Positions 8,370 through 16,753 of a stretch of 64,000 nt of DNA are shown piece by piece. The translations under genes and the position numbers were made by a program. Positions within the stretch are counted from its first letter, which is position 1, and each line of letters starts with the position of its first letter. Under the pieces are notes generated by a model, which was not told where the DNA came from, made no database searches, and worked only from the letters and a program-made list of their open reading frames with translations. The stretch comes from Catellatospora methionotrophica (lineage in GTDB: Bacteria; Actinomycetota; Actinomycetes; Mycobacteriales; Micromonosporaceae). The stretch lies in NCBI RefSeq assembly GCF_011297335.1, contig NZ_JAAOTJ010000023.1:1-64000 (forward strand). Reading direction: 5' to 3'.

Positions 8370-8384
8370 CGAAACAGTGTTTCG
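8370..8384. promoter_or_regulatory. Palindrome CGAAACA-N-TGTTTCG upstream of the hydrolase
   Basis: A perfect 7+1+7 inverted repeat 23 bp upstream of the hydrolase start codon. On the same strand a TTGACG-N17-CAAGAT element lies about 30-60 bp further upstream. The repeat is a likely repressor site; its GAAAC/GTTTC half-sites resemble the palindrome before lacI copy 2, but the regulator is not known. Confidence 0.5.
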
Positions 8385-8564
8385 TATAGAGAGACATCTT
8401 GGAGACTGTGGCGACCTACGTCAATGCGTCGCTCCCGCGTCGATCGATGCGCAAACCGACGCAAACCTGAACGAGTGCTTCCGGACGGCGGCCCGGACCA
8501 CGCATCATCAAGGAGGAGACCTCGACGGTTTCCACAGGTAACCAGGGGTGAGAGGAGCGCCGTC

Positions 8565-8864
8565 ATGGGCACCGAGGAAAAACTGGCCAACCTGTCGCGC
8601 CGGTTCGTGGCGCGCACCGTGCACACCGTCGGGCACCTGTTCGGCAACCCACGCTGGGAGATGGCCGGCCACCTGCTGGGAGCCCAAGCCGACGACGATG
8701 CCGCCCGGGAGAAGAGCAAGGACGACCTCAAAGCCCTCGAAGCGGTGAGCCGCTTCGCCTCCGAACGGCCCGGCCTGATCGACACCCAGCGCATCGCACC
8801 GGTCGCGACGACCGGCACGATGCCCCGTTCGCACCCCCGGCCGTCCGCCGCAGACATAGCATGA
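8565..8864 (+). CDS. Small hypothetical protein, CsbD-like character
   Basis: A 99-aa hydrophilic cytoplasmic protein. ATG 8565 follows a GAGAGGAG ribosome site by 8 bases. Residues 25-50 (NPRWEMAGHLLGAQ then a charged Asp/Lys-rich helix) vaguely recall the repeated amphipathic helices of CsbD stress proteins, but this is not strong enough for a family call. The C-terminal 25 residues are Pro/Ser-rich. It lies just ahead of another small protein on the same strand, and the two may be co-transcribed. Confidence 0.6.
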   Translation: MGTEEKLANLSRRFVARTVHTVGHLFGNPRWEMAGHLLGAQADDDAAREKSKDDLKALEAVSRFASERPGLIDTQRIAPVATTGTMPRSHPRPSAADIA

Positions 8865-8920
8865 CCTGCGACAGCCGGTGACAGACCGCTGATGCGCGTG
8901 CGAGGTCGGGGGAGCGAGCA

Positions 8921-9424
8921 ATGACCACAGCCATCCTGAACACGCTCACCGAGGACGAGATGATGCTGATCCGCGACACCGAGCGCGAACAGCTCGCCGG
9001 ACTCGACGAGGACGGCCTGCTCGACCTGCACGATCGCATCCGGCGGGCCCGCAACAAGTACGTCAAGCTCTACCGCCGCCAGTCCGGTCTGCGCGTCGCC
9101 GAGTCCGGCGGCCGCGGCAAGGCCAACCCCAAGGGCACCCGCGACCGGCAGAAGGCCGAGGTCTTCGAGGACGCGCTCGCCCGGGTCAGCCGGGCCGTGG
9201 CGACCGCCGCCCGCGCGAGCGCGCAGCAGCTCAAGTCCGAGCGACTGCAGATGGCCAAGGACAGCCGCAACACCAACCCGCCCCGGCCGTCGCGCCCACC
9301 GGTGAAAGCCCGTCCGGGCAGCCAGGTGACCGACCGGTCGCCGGACTCGCCAGGACTGCGCAAACGGCAGGCCTCCTCGCGGGCAGCCGGGGCACGCCGC
9401 CAGGCCGGGCGCGACAGCCGTTAG
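8921..9424 (+). CDS. Hypothetical basic protein with disordered tail
   Basis: A 167-aa protein starting at ATG 8921 with a GGGGGAG site 7 bases upstream. The N-terminal part (residues 1-50) is acidic and helical (TEDEMMLIRDTEREQLAGLDEDGLLDL would start a coiled segment). The middle is Lys/Arg/Ala-rich, and the last 60 residues are rich in Arg, Pro and Ser and probably disordered. The strong positive charge would suit nucleic-acid binding, but no domain is recognised. A 73-nt imperfect hairpin follows the stop. Confidence 0.65.
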   Translation: MTTAILNTLTEDEMMLIRDTEREQLAGLDEDGLLDLHDRIRRARNKYVKLYRRQSGLRVAESGGRGKANPKGTRDRQKAEVFEDALARVSRAVATAARASAQQLKSERLQMAKDSRNTNPPRPSRPPVKARPGSQVTDRSPDSPGLRKRQASSRAAGARRQAGRDSR

Positions 9425-9436
9425 CTTGCGCCGCGC

Positions 9437-9509
9437 CGCGAAGATCGCTGTTCGGTGTCGAAACCTCGGCTTGCACCGCGGTTTCCGACACCGGACAGCG
9501 ATCCTCGCG
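9437..9509. repeat. Long imperfect hairpin between convergent genes
   Basis: Arms of about 30-33 nt (9437-9469 and 9475-9509) pair along their whole length with only a few mismatches, one G-U pair and one bulge. It lies 13 bases past the stop of the small basic protein and 19 bases before the stop of the convergent DUF4267 gene. It can act as a bidirectional terminator but is much longer than needed, so it could also be a dispersed palindromic element. Confidence 0.65.
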
Positions 9510-9527
9510 TCTTTCGGCCGGCCGCAC

Positions 9528-9899
9528 TCAGACGGCGAACAGCAGCGCGGCGCTGATGAGCACGACGACGGCGGTGGCGAAGTGGATGCCGAACGCGACC
9601 GCCTTCGTGCCGCCGTTGCGTAGCACGATCACGGTGTCGGCCAGCGGGATCAGGGCCACGACGAGCATGAACCAGGCCTCGGCGTGGGCTCCGGCGAAGG
9701 CGAGCAGGGCCAGGCCGAGGATGCCGTACGTGAGGTCGCGTACGCCCTTGACGGTCAGGTAGGCGGCGTCGCCGCCGGGCTTGGCGGGCACGCCGTAGCC
9801 GGCCGCCGACGCCTGCGGGACGAGCAGGAAGCGCAGGCCGATGAACACGATGAACAGGTCGAGCACGATCGCGAGCCCGTAGGCGGTGGGGGTGAGCAT
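9528..9899 (-). CDS. DUF4267-type small membrane protein
   Basis: A 123-aa protein with four predicted membrane helices (about 7-27, 52-75, 77-97, 103-123), rich in Leu, Ile, Val and Ala. GVPAKPGGDAAYLTVKGVRDLTYGIL in the first loop fits the DUF4267 family of unknown function. ATG 9899 has GAGGAG 9-10 bases upstream. It is divergent from a tetR gene with a 13-bp operator on each side of the gap, so it is very probably the target of that repressor. This DUF4267/TetR arrangement suggests an inducible, stress- or drug-responsive membrane protein. Confidence 0.82.
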   Translation of the reverse strand: MLTPTAYGLAIVLDLFIVFIGLRFLLVPQASAAGYGVPAKPGGDAAYLTVKGVRDLTYGILGLALLAFAGAHAEAWFMLVVALIPLADTVIVLRNGGTKAVAFGIHFATAVVVLISAALLFAV

Positions 9900-9916
9900 G
9901 GCGTACTCCTCGAAAT

Positions 9917-9929
9917 CTAGCGGCGCTAG
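9917..9929. promoter_or_regulatory. TetR operator, distal copy
   Basis: CTAGCGGCGCTAG, a perfect 6+1+6 palindrome 18 bp upstream of the DUF4267 start. It differs from the second copy only in the central base. Confidence 0.75.
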
Positions 9930-9954
9930 GAACGAGAGCGACACTAACATAGCT

Positions 9955-9982
9955 TTGACAGGGTCGCTAGCGACGCTAGAAT
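9955..9982 (+). promoter_or_regulatory. Leaderless promoter of the tetR gene
   Basis: A consensus TTGACA (9955-9960) and TAGAAT (9977-9982) are 16 bp apart. Transcription would start about 7 bases later, at or next to the ATG (9989), so the mRNA would be leaderless. There is indeed no ribosome-binding site before the ATG. Confidence 0.72.
9967..9979. promoter_or_regulatory. TetR operator inside the tetR promoter
   Basis: CTAGCGACGCTAG, a perfect 6+1+6 palindrome, lies between the -35 and -10 boxes and overlaps the -10. Repressor bound here would shut off tetR itself (autoregulation). Confidence 0.78.
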
Positions 9983-9988
9983 CAGGCC

Positions 9989-10561
9989 ATGTCGACGTCT
10001 AAGCGCCGCGAGCGCGAACTGGCCGAACGTGAACGGCTCATCGTCACGGCCGCCCGCGACCTCGCCGAGGCGCAGGGCTGGGACGCCGTCACCACGCGGC
10101 GGCTGGCCGAGATCATCGAATACAGCCAGCCCGTGCTCTACAGCCACTTCAAGGGCAAGGACGCCATCATGGCGGCGGTCGCCGTCGAAGGTTGCGCGGA
10201 ACTCGCTGTGCTGCTGCGCGCGGCCCGCACGGGCGCAGCCGACGGCGTGGCGGCGCTCGCCGCGGTCGCCCATGCGTACACCGACTTCGCCGAGCAGCGG
10301 CCCGCGCTGTACGAAGCGATCTTCGCGCTCGCGGTCGGGCTGCCGTTCGCGACCCCGGCCGCCCCCGCGCCCCTGCAGGAGGCGTTCGGCGAGCTGCTCG
10401 AAGTGGTGCGGCCGCTCGTCGGCGACGACGACCTCGGGGTGCGCACCGAGGTGTTCTGGGCCAGCCTGCACGGGCTTGCCACCCTCATGCGCGACGGCCG
10501 TCTGCTCCCTGACGGTCGTGAACAGCGGCTCGCCGTGCTGCTCGACCGCTTCGGCGATTGA
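9989..10561 (+). CDS. TetR family regulator
   Basis: A 190-aa TetR/AcrR regulator. The N-terminal HTH spans about residues 17-60 (AARDLAEAQGWDAVTTRRLAEIIEYSQPVLYSHFKGKDAIMAAV), with the usual YSHFKGKDAI after the recognition helix. The rest is an all-helical ligand domain of the WHG type (EVFWASLHGLATLMRDGRL near the end). Two identical operators flank the divergent promoter region shared with the DUF4267 gene. It probably represses itself and that membrane protein until a small ligand binds. Confidence 0.92.
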   Translation: MSTSKRRERELAERERLIVTAARDLAEAQGWDAVTTRRLAEIIEYSQPVLYSHFKGKDAIMAAVAVEGCAELAVLLRAARTGAADGVAALAAVAHAYTDFAEQRPALYEAIFALAVGLPFATPAAPAPLQEAFGELLEVVRPLVGDDDLGVRTEVFWASLHGLATLMRDGRLLPDGREQRLAVLLDRFGD

Positions 10562-10665
10562 GCCGACGCGGTCGAACGCCGACGTCGAACCCCACGATGC
10601 CGGAACGGCCGACCGGATCACCTCCAGCCGAGGCCGTCGACGACCGCACCACCTGCGCGGCCCCC

Positions 10666-10701
10666 GCTCCCGGCCGCGGGGCCGCGCCCGCGGCCGGGAG
10701 C
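10666..10701 (+). terminator. Perfect GC hairpin downstream of tetR
   Basis: A 14-bp perfect inverted repeat with an 8-nt loop (10666-10679 with 10688-10701), about 100 bases beyond the tetR stop. Likely terminator. Confidence 0.55.
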
Positions 10702-11230
10702 CTGAGATCCTCCCCGAGACCGGGACCGAGACCGAGACCGAGACCGAGAGCCGTCGGCGCGACCAGGCCGAGGTGTGCGACTGGGCGAGCCTCTCGGCGC
10801 TGGAGCGCTCAGCTTCCGGGTCACCGCGCGCGCTGCGGCACATTGCGAGCCGCAAGGGCCCGCAGTGACCACGTGAATGGGCGAAGAAGGAATGTCCGGA
10901 CATAGGCGGAGCGACGCCATCGGTCGATTCCTGACGTGCATTTGCTTCATCGTCGGCGGCCGTGGCGGCGATACTCGCCCGCCGGTGTCGACGGTGCTCG
11001 CCATGGCGGCATAGAGCTGCGTCGACGTCACCGATTCGGCCGACCTGGGTCATCGTTTGGGTCCTGTTCGGACACTGTTCGACGGCGTTCTGACCGTTGG
11101 GACCCTGGTGCCGGATTGCCTTCTTGTGCAACGATCCCTTCGCATTCCCTTCAGCGGCGCTCTCCTGTTTCGGACCGCTCTGCGGCTCCGTGCGCCGCCA
11201 CCTCCGCTCATGCCCTAGAAAGGTGTCCGG
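10702..11230. other. Intergenic stretch before the S8 protease
   Basis: No convincing gene is seen. At 10721-10750 the hexamer ACCGAG/GACCGA is repeated about four times in tandem, a short simple repeat. The rest is less GC-rich than nearby coding DNA and probably holds the promoter of the protease; I cannot place a -10/-35 pair with confidence. A minus-strand open frame here encodes only low-complexity Arg/Ser sequence. Confidence 0.5.
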
Positions 11231-14200
11231 ATGAGATCACCCAGGTGGCTACGAGCTGCGTTCGTGGGGGTTCTCGTCGTGCCGCTGACCGGCGCGACGT
11301 GGACCACTCCCGGAATGGCGGCTCCGCAGCCCTCGCCCTTCAAGGCGAACAAGGTGACGGCGACCTCGCACATCACGGCGGACAAGACCCCCAGCAGCCG
11401 CCTCGCGCAGACGGACCCGTCGCTGCTCGGCCGCACCGACACCGCGCTGCTGCCGGTGCTGGTGAAGCTCGACGTCGACGCGGTGGCGACCTACGCCGGC
11501 GGCATCGACGGCTACGCCGCGACCAGCCCGCGCGTCACCGGCAAGAAGCTGTCCGGCAACGCCGCGGAGAAGCGCTACGAGGGCTACCTCGCCCAGCGTG
11601 AGGACGCGTTCGTCAAGGCCCTCGGCAACGTCAAGGGCGCCAAGGCCGGGCAGCGGCTGCGCACCGTCTACGGCGGTGTCGCGGCGACCGTTCCCGCCAA
11701 CAAGATCGCCGACGTGCTGAAGATCCCCGGCGTGTCCGCGGTGCAGAAGGACGAGCTGCGCCAGCCGCTCACCGACGCCAGTGCCCCGTTCATCGGCGCG
11801 ACCTCGCTCTACCCGGGCCTGGGCGGCACCGCCAACGCGGGCAAGGGCGTCATCATCGGTGTCATCGACACCGGCGCGTGGCCGGAGCACCCGTCCTTCG
11901 CCGACCAGGGCAACCTGGGCGCCCCGCCGGCCAAGGCCGACGGCACGGCCCGTGAGTGCGACTTCGGCGACAACCCGCTGACCCCCGCCACGGACGTCTT
12001 CGTCTGCAACCACAAGCTCATCGGCGGTGGCAAGTTCCTCGACACCTACGACGCGCAGACCGGTGACGACGTCTACCACTCCGCGCGTGACAGCGGTGGC
12101 CACGGCACCCACACCGCGTCGACCTCGGCCGGCAACAAGCTCGCCTCGGCGATGGTGTTCGGCGTCGAGCGCGGCCCGCTGAACGGCGTCGCGCCGGGCG
12201 CGTGGCTGTCGGTCTACAAGGCGCTGGGCCCGCAGGGCGGCTTCAGCTCCGACCTGGCCGCCGCCGCGCAGCAGGCGATCCTCGACGGCGTATCGGTCAT
12301 CAACTACTCGATCTCGGGTGGCAGCAACCCGTTCACCGACGCGGTGGAGCTCACGTTCCTCGACGCGTACGCCGCGGGCGTGTTCGTGTCGGCCTCGGCC
12401 GGCAACTCGGGCCCGGGTTCGGCGACCACCGACCACGTGTCCCCGTGGGTCACCACGGTCGCGGCGTCGACCCAGACCCGCGAGTTCGTGTCCACGCTGA
12501 CCCTCAAGTCGGGTGCGGACACCCTGGTGCTGACCGGCGCGTCGATCACCGCCGGGATCGGCGAGCTGCCCGTGGTGATGTCGTCGTCCTACGGCGACCC
12601 GCTGTGCCAGAGCGCGGCCCCGGCCTCGGTCGCGGGCAAGATCGTGGCCTGCCAGCGCGGCGTCAACGCCCGCGTCGAGAAGGGCTACAACGTCAAGGCG
12701 GGCGGCGCGGCAGGCATGATCCTGTTCAACGCCGCGCTGGCCGACATCGAGACCGACAACCACTACCTGCCGACGGTGCACCTGGCCGACGGCACGCAGT
12801 TCAACGCGTTCGTGACCGCGCACCCCGCGGGCATCACCGCGTCCTTCACCGCCGGGCAGAAGCAGAACGGCCAGGGCGACGTGATGGCGGCGTTCTCGTC
12901 GCGCGGACCGGGCGGGCTGGGCATCAAGCCCGACATCACCGCGCCCGGTGTGCAGATCCTGGCCGGTAACACGCCCACCCCGGACGCCATCGACGGCGGC
13001 CCGGCGGGCGAGTACTTCCAGGCGATCGCCGGCACCTCGATGTCCGCTCCGCACATCGCGGGCGCGGCCGTGCTGCTCAAGGCCGCGCACCCGACGTGGA
13101 CGCCCGGCCAGATCAAGTCCGCCATGATGACGACGGCCAAGACGTCGGTCGTCAAGGAGGACACGGTCACCCCGGCCGACCCGTTCGACACCGGTTCGGG
13201 TCGTCTCGACCTGACGAAGGCGTCCAACCCGGGCATCACCTTCGACGAGACCGCCGAGCGGATGTTCTCGCTGGGCAACGACCCGAACGCGGCCGTGCAC
13301 CTGAACCTGCCGTCGGTCAACGTGCCGGTCCTGCCGGGCCGGGTCTCCACGTTCCGCACGGCGACCAACGTGAGCAGCAAGGCGCAGACGTACAACGTGA
13401 CCACGTCCGCCCCGGCGGGTAGCAAGATCACGGTTGCGCCGGCGACGTTCACGCTGAACCCGGGCAAGTCCAAGGCGCTGAAGATCACGATCGAGTCGAG
13501 CGCGCCCACCGGGCAGTACTTCGGCCAGATCGACCTGGACGCGACCCGGGCCGGCATGCCGACCCTGCACCTGCCGGTGGCGTTCGTGCCGCAGCAGGGC
13601 AGCGTCAGCCTGACCAGCACCTGCGCCGCGGGCTCGATCCCGCTGTCGGGCAACACCACCTGCACGGTGACCGCGACGAACAACTCGTTCGCCGACGCCA
13701 CCGCCGACTTCAAGACGGTGCTCAACGGCAAGCTCAAGGCCACCGGCGCGACCGGTGCCACCGTGAGCACGCCGTGGCTGGTCACCAAGAACGGCGTCAC
13801 GCTGACCGGTGCCAAGCCCGGCGTGCCGTCGATCGACCCCGGTGCCGGACCGGCGGGCTACATCCCGCTGGCGGCGTTCGGCATCACGCCCGACCCGCTC
13901 GGTGACGAGTCCGTCGTCAACTACACCGTGCCGCCGTACGTCTACAACGGCATCACGTACACCTCCATCGGAGTGCTGTCCAACGGCTACGCGGTCGTCG
14001 GCGGCGCCACCAGCGAGGACAACAACTGCTGCAACCTGACCCAGATCCCGGACCCGGCCCGCCCGAACAACGTGCTGGCCCCGTTCTGGAGCGACCTCGA
14101 CGGCACCAACGACGAGGGCATCCGGGTCGCGACGCTGACCGACGGCGTCAGCACCTGGCTGGTGCTGGAGTGGCAGGTCGACGTGTGGGGCACCAACTCC

Positions 14201-14560
14201 AACCGTCACTTCCAGATCTGGATCGGCGTCAACGGCACGCAGGACATCTCCTACGCGTACGACGCGGCCGCGCTGCCCGCCGACCCGAACGGGCAGGCGT
14301 ACATCGTGGGCGCGGAGAGCGCCGACGGCACCGGCGGCGAGCAGCTCCCGGTCGGCACCCTGCCGACCCAGGACCTGGTCGTCACCAGCACCGACCCGGC
14401 TCCGGGCGGCACGGCGTCGTACACGGTCAACGTGCGCGGCATCCAGACCGGCTTCGGCGCGCTGACCACCGAGATGATCGCGTCCACCGTGCCCGGTGTG
14501 ACCGTCGTCAGCTCCGCGGTGATCGTGCGTCCGGCCGGTACGGCCGGTATGCAGCCCTGA
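11231..14560 (+). CDS. Secreted subtilisin-like serine protease (S8), multidomain
   Basis: A 1109-aa secreted protease. After a signal peptide (about 1-31, ending GMAAPQ) comes an I9-like propeptide (about 75-180, with YGGVAATVPANKIADVLKIPGV as its last part). The S8 domain follows: D213 in VIDTGAWPEHPSF, H291 in GGHGTHTAS, N392 in ASAGNSGPGS and S603 in GTSMSAPHIAG give the full triad and oxyanion Asn. A PA domain (about 440-550) is inserted before the Ser region, as in large plant-like and bacterial subtilases. Beyond about 690 lie an Fn3-like domain and a long C-terminal region, probably beta-rich, of unknown function. ATG 11231 has AAAGG upstream. It probably degrades extracellular protein; a strong terminator follows directly. 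Confidence 0.93.
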   Translation: MRSPRWLRAAFVGVLVVPLTGATWTTPGMAAPQPSPFKANKVTATSHITADKTPSSRLAQTDPSLLGRTDTALLPVLVKLDVDAVATYAGGIDGYAATSPRVTGKKLSGNAAEKRYEGYLAQREDAFVKALGNVKGAKAGQRLRTVYGGVAATVPANKIADVLKIPGVSAVQKDELRQPLTDASAPFIGATSLYPGLGGTANAGKGVIIGVIDTGAWPEHPSFADQGNLGAPPAKADGTARECDFGDNPLTPATDVFVCNHKLIGGGKFLDTYDAQTGDDVYHSARDSGGHGTHTASTSAGNKLASAMVFGVERGPLNGVAPGAWLSVYKALGPQGGFSSDLAAAAQQAILDGVSVINYSISGGSNPFTDAVELTFLDAYAAGVFVSASAGNSGPGSATTDHVSPWVTTVAASTQTREFVSTLTLKSGADTLVLTGASITAGIGELPVVMSSSYGDPLCQSAAPASVAGKIVACQRGVNARVEKGYNVKAGGAAGMILFNAALADIETDNHYLPTVHLADGTQFNAFVTAHPAGITASFTAGQKQNGQGDVMAAFSSRGPGGLGIKPDITAPGVQILAGNTPTPDAIDGGPAGEYFQAIAGTSMSAPHIAGAAVLLKAAHPTWTPGQIKSAMMTTAKTSVVKEDTVTPADPFDTGSGRLDLTKASNPGITFDETAERMFSLGNDPNAAVHLNLPSVNVPVLPGRVSTFRTATNVSSKAQTYNVTTSAPAGSKITVAPATFTLNPGKSKALKITIESSAPTGQYFGQIDLDATRAGMPTLHLPVAFVPQQGSVSLTSTCAAGSIPLSGNTTCTVTATNNSFADATADFKTVLNGKLKATGATGATVSTPWLVTKNGVTLTGAKPGVPSIDPGAGPAGYIPLAAFGITPDPLGDESVVNYTVPPYVYNGITYTSIGVLSNGYAVVGGATSEDNNCCNLTQIPDPARPNNVLAPFWSDLDGTNDEGIRVATLTDGVSTWLVLEWQVDVWGTNSNRHFQIWIGVNGTQDISYAYDAAALPADPNGQAYIVGAESADGTGGEQLPVGTLPTQDLVVTSTDPAPGGTASYTVNVRGIQTGFGALTTEMIASTVPGVTVVSSAVIVRPAGTAGMQP

Positions 14561-14573
14561 TCACGGTGAACTG

Positions 14574-14609
14574 AAAGCCGGGGTGCGCGAACCTGCGCAC
14601 CCCGGCTTT
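14574..14609 (+). terminator. Strong terminator of the S8 protease
   Basis: A perfect 15-bp stem (14574-14588 with 14595-14609, 6-nt loop) ending in TTTT lies 13 bases past the stop codon. With its A-run on the left it can also stop transcription coming from the opposite gene. Confidence 0.9.
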
Positions 14610-14622
14610 TGCGTGTACCCGG

Positions 14623-15249
14623 TCAGGCCGCCGCACGCTGCCAGGGCGGCGGCACGCGTACCCATGCCATGCCCGCCGCGGTCGCCGCCGCGACGCCCAG
14701 GTCGGTGTCCTCGAACACCACGCAGTGCTCCGGCGCGACCCCCAGCCGCTGCGCGGCCAGCAGGAACGCCTCCGGGTCGGGCTTGGCCCGCGTGTAGTCC
14801 TCCGCGCACACCATCAGGTCGAACCGGTCCAGCAGCCCCAGCGTCGTCAGCGACCTGGCGACCGACGCGCGGGCACCGCCGGACACCACCGCGAACGGGA
14901 CCCGCCCGTGGGCGTGCTCGATGTGCGCCAGCACTTCCGGCACCGCGGTCAGCTGCGGCAGCAGCTCCTGGTACAGACCCTCGCGGCGTTCGTCGACCTC
15001 GGCCGGCGGCATGGCCAGCCCGCGCGTGCTGTTCAGGTCGGCGATGATGTCGGGCACCGTACGCCCGCCCCAGGCGTAGAACAGATCCTCGGGGAAGTCG
15101 CAGCCCCACTCGCCGACCGCCTGCGACCACGCCCGGTAGTGCAGCGGCATCGAGTCGGCGACGGTGCCGTCGCAGTCGAACAGGTAGGCCCGGAACTCCC
15201 CGGGCGGCAGCGGCAGCATCACCCGCAGCAGGCTACCGGGGCCGATCAC
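14623..15249 (-). CDS. HAD-superfamily hydrolase (beta-phosphoglucomutase-like)
   Basis: A 208-aa HAD enzyme of subfamily IA. Motif I is FDCDGTVADS with nucleophile D25 and D27; motif II is FAVVSGGAR; motif III is K in RAKPDPEAFLLAAQRLGV; motif IV is VFEDTDLGVAAATAAGM. A helical cap lies between motifs I and II (PLHYRAWSQAV, as in phosphoglucomutase/phosphatase types). The substrate is probably a phosphorylated sugar or related metabolite. The start is GTG 15249, which overlaps the TGA of the upstream gene (GTGA), so translation is coupled to it; an internal ATG 30 bases later is a less likely alternative. Confidence 0.9.
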   Translation of the reverse strand: MIGPGSLLRVMLPLPPGEFRAYLFDCDGTVADSMPLHYRAWSQAVGEWGCDFPEDLFYAWGGRTVPDIIADLNSTRGLAMPPAEVDERREGLYQELLPQLTAVPEVLAHIEHAHGRVPFAVVSGGARASVARSLTTLGLLDRFDLMVCAEDYTRAKPDPEAFLLAAQRLGVAPEHCVVFEDTDLGVAAATAAGMAWVRVPPPWQRAAA

Positions 15250-16133
15250 AGGCTCAGCACGTGCCAGGTCCAGCCGGACGCGGGGCGCACGTACAGGTGG
15301 CGTCCACGGCCGACGGTCTGGATCCGGCCGCGCAGCGGGCCGCCGTCCGGCCGGGTGAGCACCGCTTCGTCAACCACGACGACCTCGTCGTCGGTCAGCC
15401 GGCAGTAGTGCAGGCTGCCGGTCCCGTCGCAGCCGAGCAGGAGCAGCCGGTCACCGTGCACAGCCAGGCCCGAGGGGCGGCCGAGGGGGTTGCGCCGCAA
15501 CCGGACGCGCCCGTCGGCGTGGGCCTGCAGGAGCGGGAACGTCGGGTAGTACACGGCCCAGGCCATCCGGTCGTCGACATTGAACGCGTACACGGTATCG
15601 ATGTAAGCCACGCCCGGCGGGGCGGAGTAGCCCCACTGCCGGTTGCCGCCGCTGTCCCAGCGGACCAGGCCGGAGGCGCTGATCGGATCGACGTAGACGC
15701 CCTCGTCGAAGTAGGCGCTCCACAGATGGTGGTGCCGGTCGGCCAGCACCTGCTCGACCGCGGTGCCCATGTCGAACGAGCGCCGCCGCCGGCCGTCACG
15801 GCCATAGATCTGGGCGCCGCCCGCATGGTCTGCGGTGCGCCCCTGCAGGAGCACCCGCTCGTTGGGCAGCGTGTCCAGATGGCTCGGCCGCAGGTCGACG
15901 CCCCGCAGGACCCGTTCGCGGACGGCGGTTCCGTCGCTGCTGACGAGTACGCCGTCATAGGGATAGCGCGACGGCCGGGCGTAGTGCCCGCCGTGCGTGA
16001 CCGGTACCAGACCCACCTGCGGGCAGAGGAACCACTGTGCCCTGCCCCACGCGTCCACGGTGGTGGCCAGGACCTGGCGGTCGTCGTACTGCCGGGGCAG
16101 CCGGGCGTGCGAGAGCAGCGCCACCTGCCTCAA
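15246..16133 (-). CDS. Hypothetical protein, probable beta-propeller
   Basis: A 295-aa cytoplasmic protein without a signal peptide. It has recurring strand-turn units with Asp/Gly turns and Trp or Tyr strands (HLWSAYFDEGVYVD, GLVRWDSGGNRQWGYS, VYAFNVDDRMAWAVYY), which suggests a beta-propeller. No catalytic motif is recognised. The start is taken as TTG 16133, 5 bases after GAGGTG; GTG at 16124 is possible. Its stop overlaps the start of the HAD phosphatase gene, so the two are co-expressed and may act together. Confidence 0.7.
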   Translation of the reverse strand: MRQVALLSHARLPRQYDDRQVLATTVDAWGRAQWFLCPQVGLVPVTHGGHYARPSRYPYDGVLVSSDGTAVRERVLRGVDLRPSHLDTLPNERVLLQGRTADHAGGAQIYGRDGRRRRSFDMGTAVEQVLADRHHHLWSAYFDEGVYVDPISASGLVRWDSGGNRQWGYSAPPGVAYIDTVYAFNVDDRMAWAVYYPTFPLLQAHADGRVRLRRNPLGRPSGLAVHGDRLLLLGCDGTGSLHYCRLTDDEVVVVDEAVLTRPDGGPLRGRIQTVGRGRHLYVRPASGWTWHVLSL

Positions 16134-16192
16134 GAAATCACCTCGCGGGCGAAGGAACGCGACCGTGGCATCCTCGCAGACCCAGCGGCCCC

Positions 16193-16230
16193 CCGCTGTC
16201 CAGGCGGCGGGCCGCCGCCCCGGACAGCGG
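16193..16230 (-). terminator. Hairpin downstream of the VOC gene
   Basis: CCGCTGTCC (16193-16201) pairs with GGACAGCGG (16222-16230), with an inner GGCGG/CCGCC stem. It lies 13 bases past the VOC stop and separates it from the propeller gene. Confidence 0.65.
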
Positions 16231-16242
16231 ATGCCGGGCGGG

Positions 16243-16599
16243 TCAGCTGTCCTGGAGCAGGCCCAGGACGTTGCCGTCGGGGTCGGTGACGGTGGCCACC
16301 AGGCGGCCGCCGCCGACGTCGTGCGGGGCCTGCTGCACGATGGCGCCCGCGGCGGTCACCTCGGCGAGCTTCGCCGCGATGTCCGGGACGTGCCAGTAGG
16401 CCACCGGCGCGGCCATGGCCTGCCCGGCGCGGTGCGGGACGAGCCCGATCTGCTGGCCCTCGGCCTCGAAACCGACGTAGTACGGCGAGTCGGTCTGCGG
16501 GGCGAAACCGAGCAGCGCGGCGTACACGGCCTTGGCGGCGGCCAGGTCGGACACCGGGTGCAGCACGGTCTTGATGCCCTGGGTGGTCGAGCCGTTCAT
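16243..16599 (-). CDS. VOC (glyoxalase/bleomycin-resistance fold) protein
   Basis: A 118-aa protein of the vicinal-oxygen-chelate superfamily with paired beta-alpha-beta-beta-beta units: an N-terminal KTVLHPVSDLAAAKAVYAALLGF and a C-terminal block ending VATVTDPDGNVLGLLQ, the usual last strand with DPDGN. Such proteins bind a metal and catalyse isomerisation or dioxygenation, or sequester drugs; the substrate cannot be predicted. The ATG at 16599 has AGGAG 7 bases upstream; a GTG two codons earlier falls within that site. It is divergent from the large LuxR-type regulator gene. Confidence 0.85.
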   Translation of the reverse strand: MNGSTTQGIKTVLHPVSDLAAAKAVYAALLGFAPQTDSPYYVGFEAEGQQIGLVPHRAGQAMAAPVAYWHVPDIAAKLAEVTAAGAIVQQAPHDVGGGRLVATVTDPDGNVLGLLQDS

Positions 16600-16753
16600 G
16601 ATCACTCCTATGGTGGTGGGCCGGTGGCGGCCCGGTCGTGTCGCTCATCGATGAGCGGGAACTGGTCACAGCCTGCCGTTAGCGGGAGTGCGCCCACATC
16701 CGTGGCGACCACGGAACGGACCTCGGAAACCGGCCACGGACCGGTGCGCGAGA

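Noticed and set aside
10618-11031. Arg/Ser-rich minus-strand frame in the gap before the S8 protease
   Set aside because: It reads through a GACCGA hexamer repeat, giving (RS)n; no good start site and no motif.
11249-14209. Very long open frame on the minus strand opposite the S8 protease
   Set aside because: It is Arg/Gly/Val-rich low-complexity sequence mirroring a GC-rich coding strand; the plus-strand gene has a full catalytic triad and domain order.
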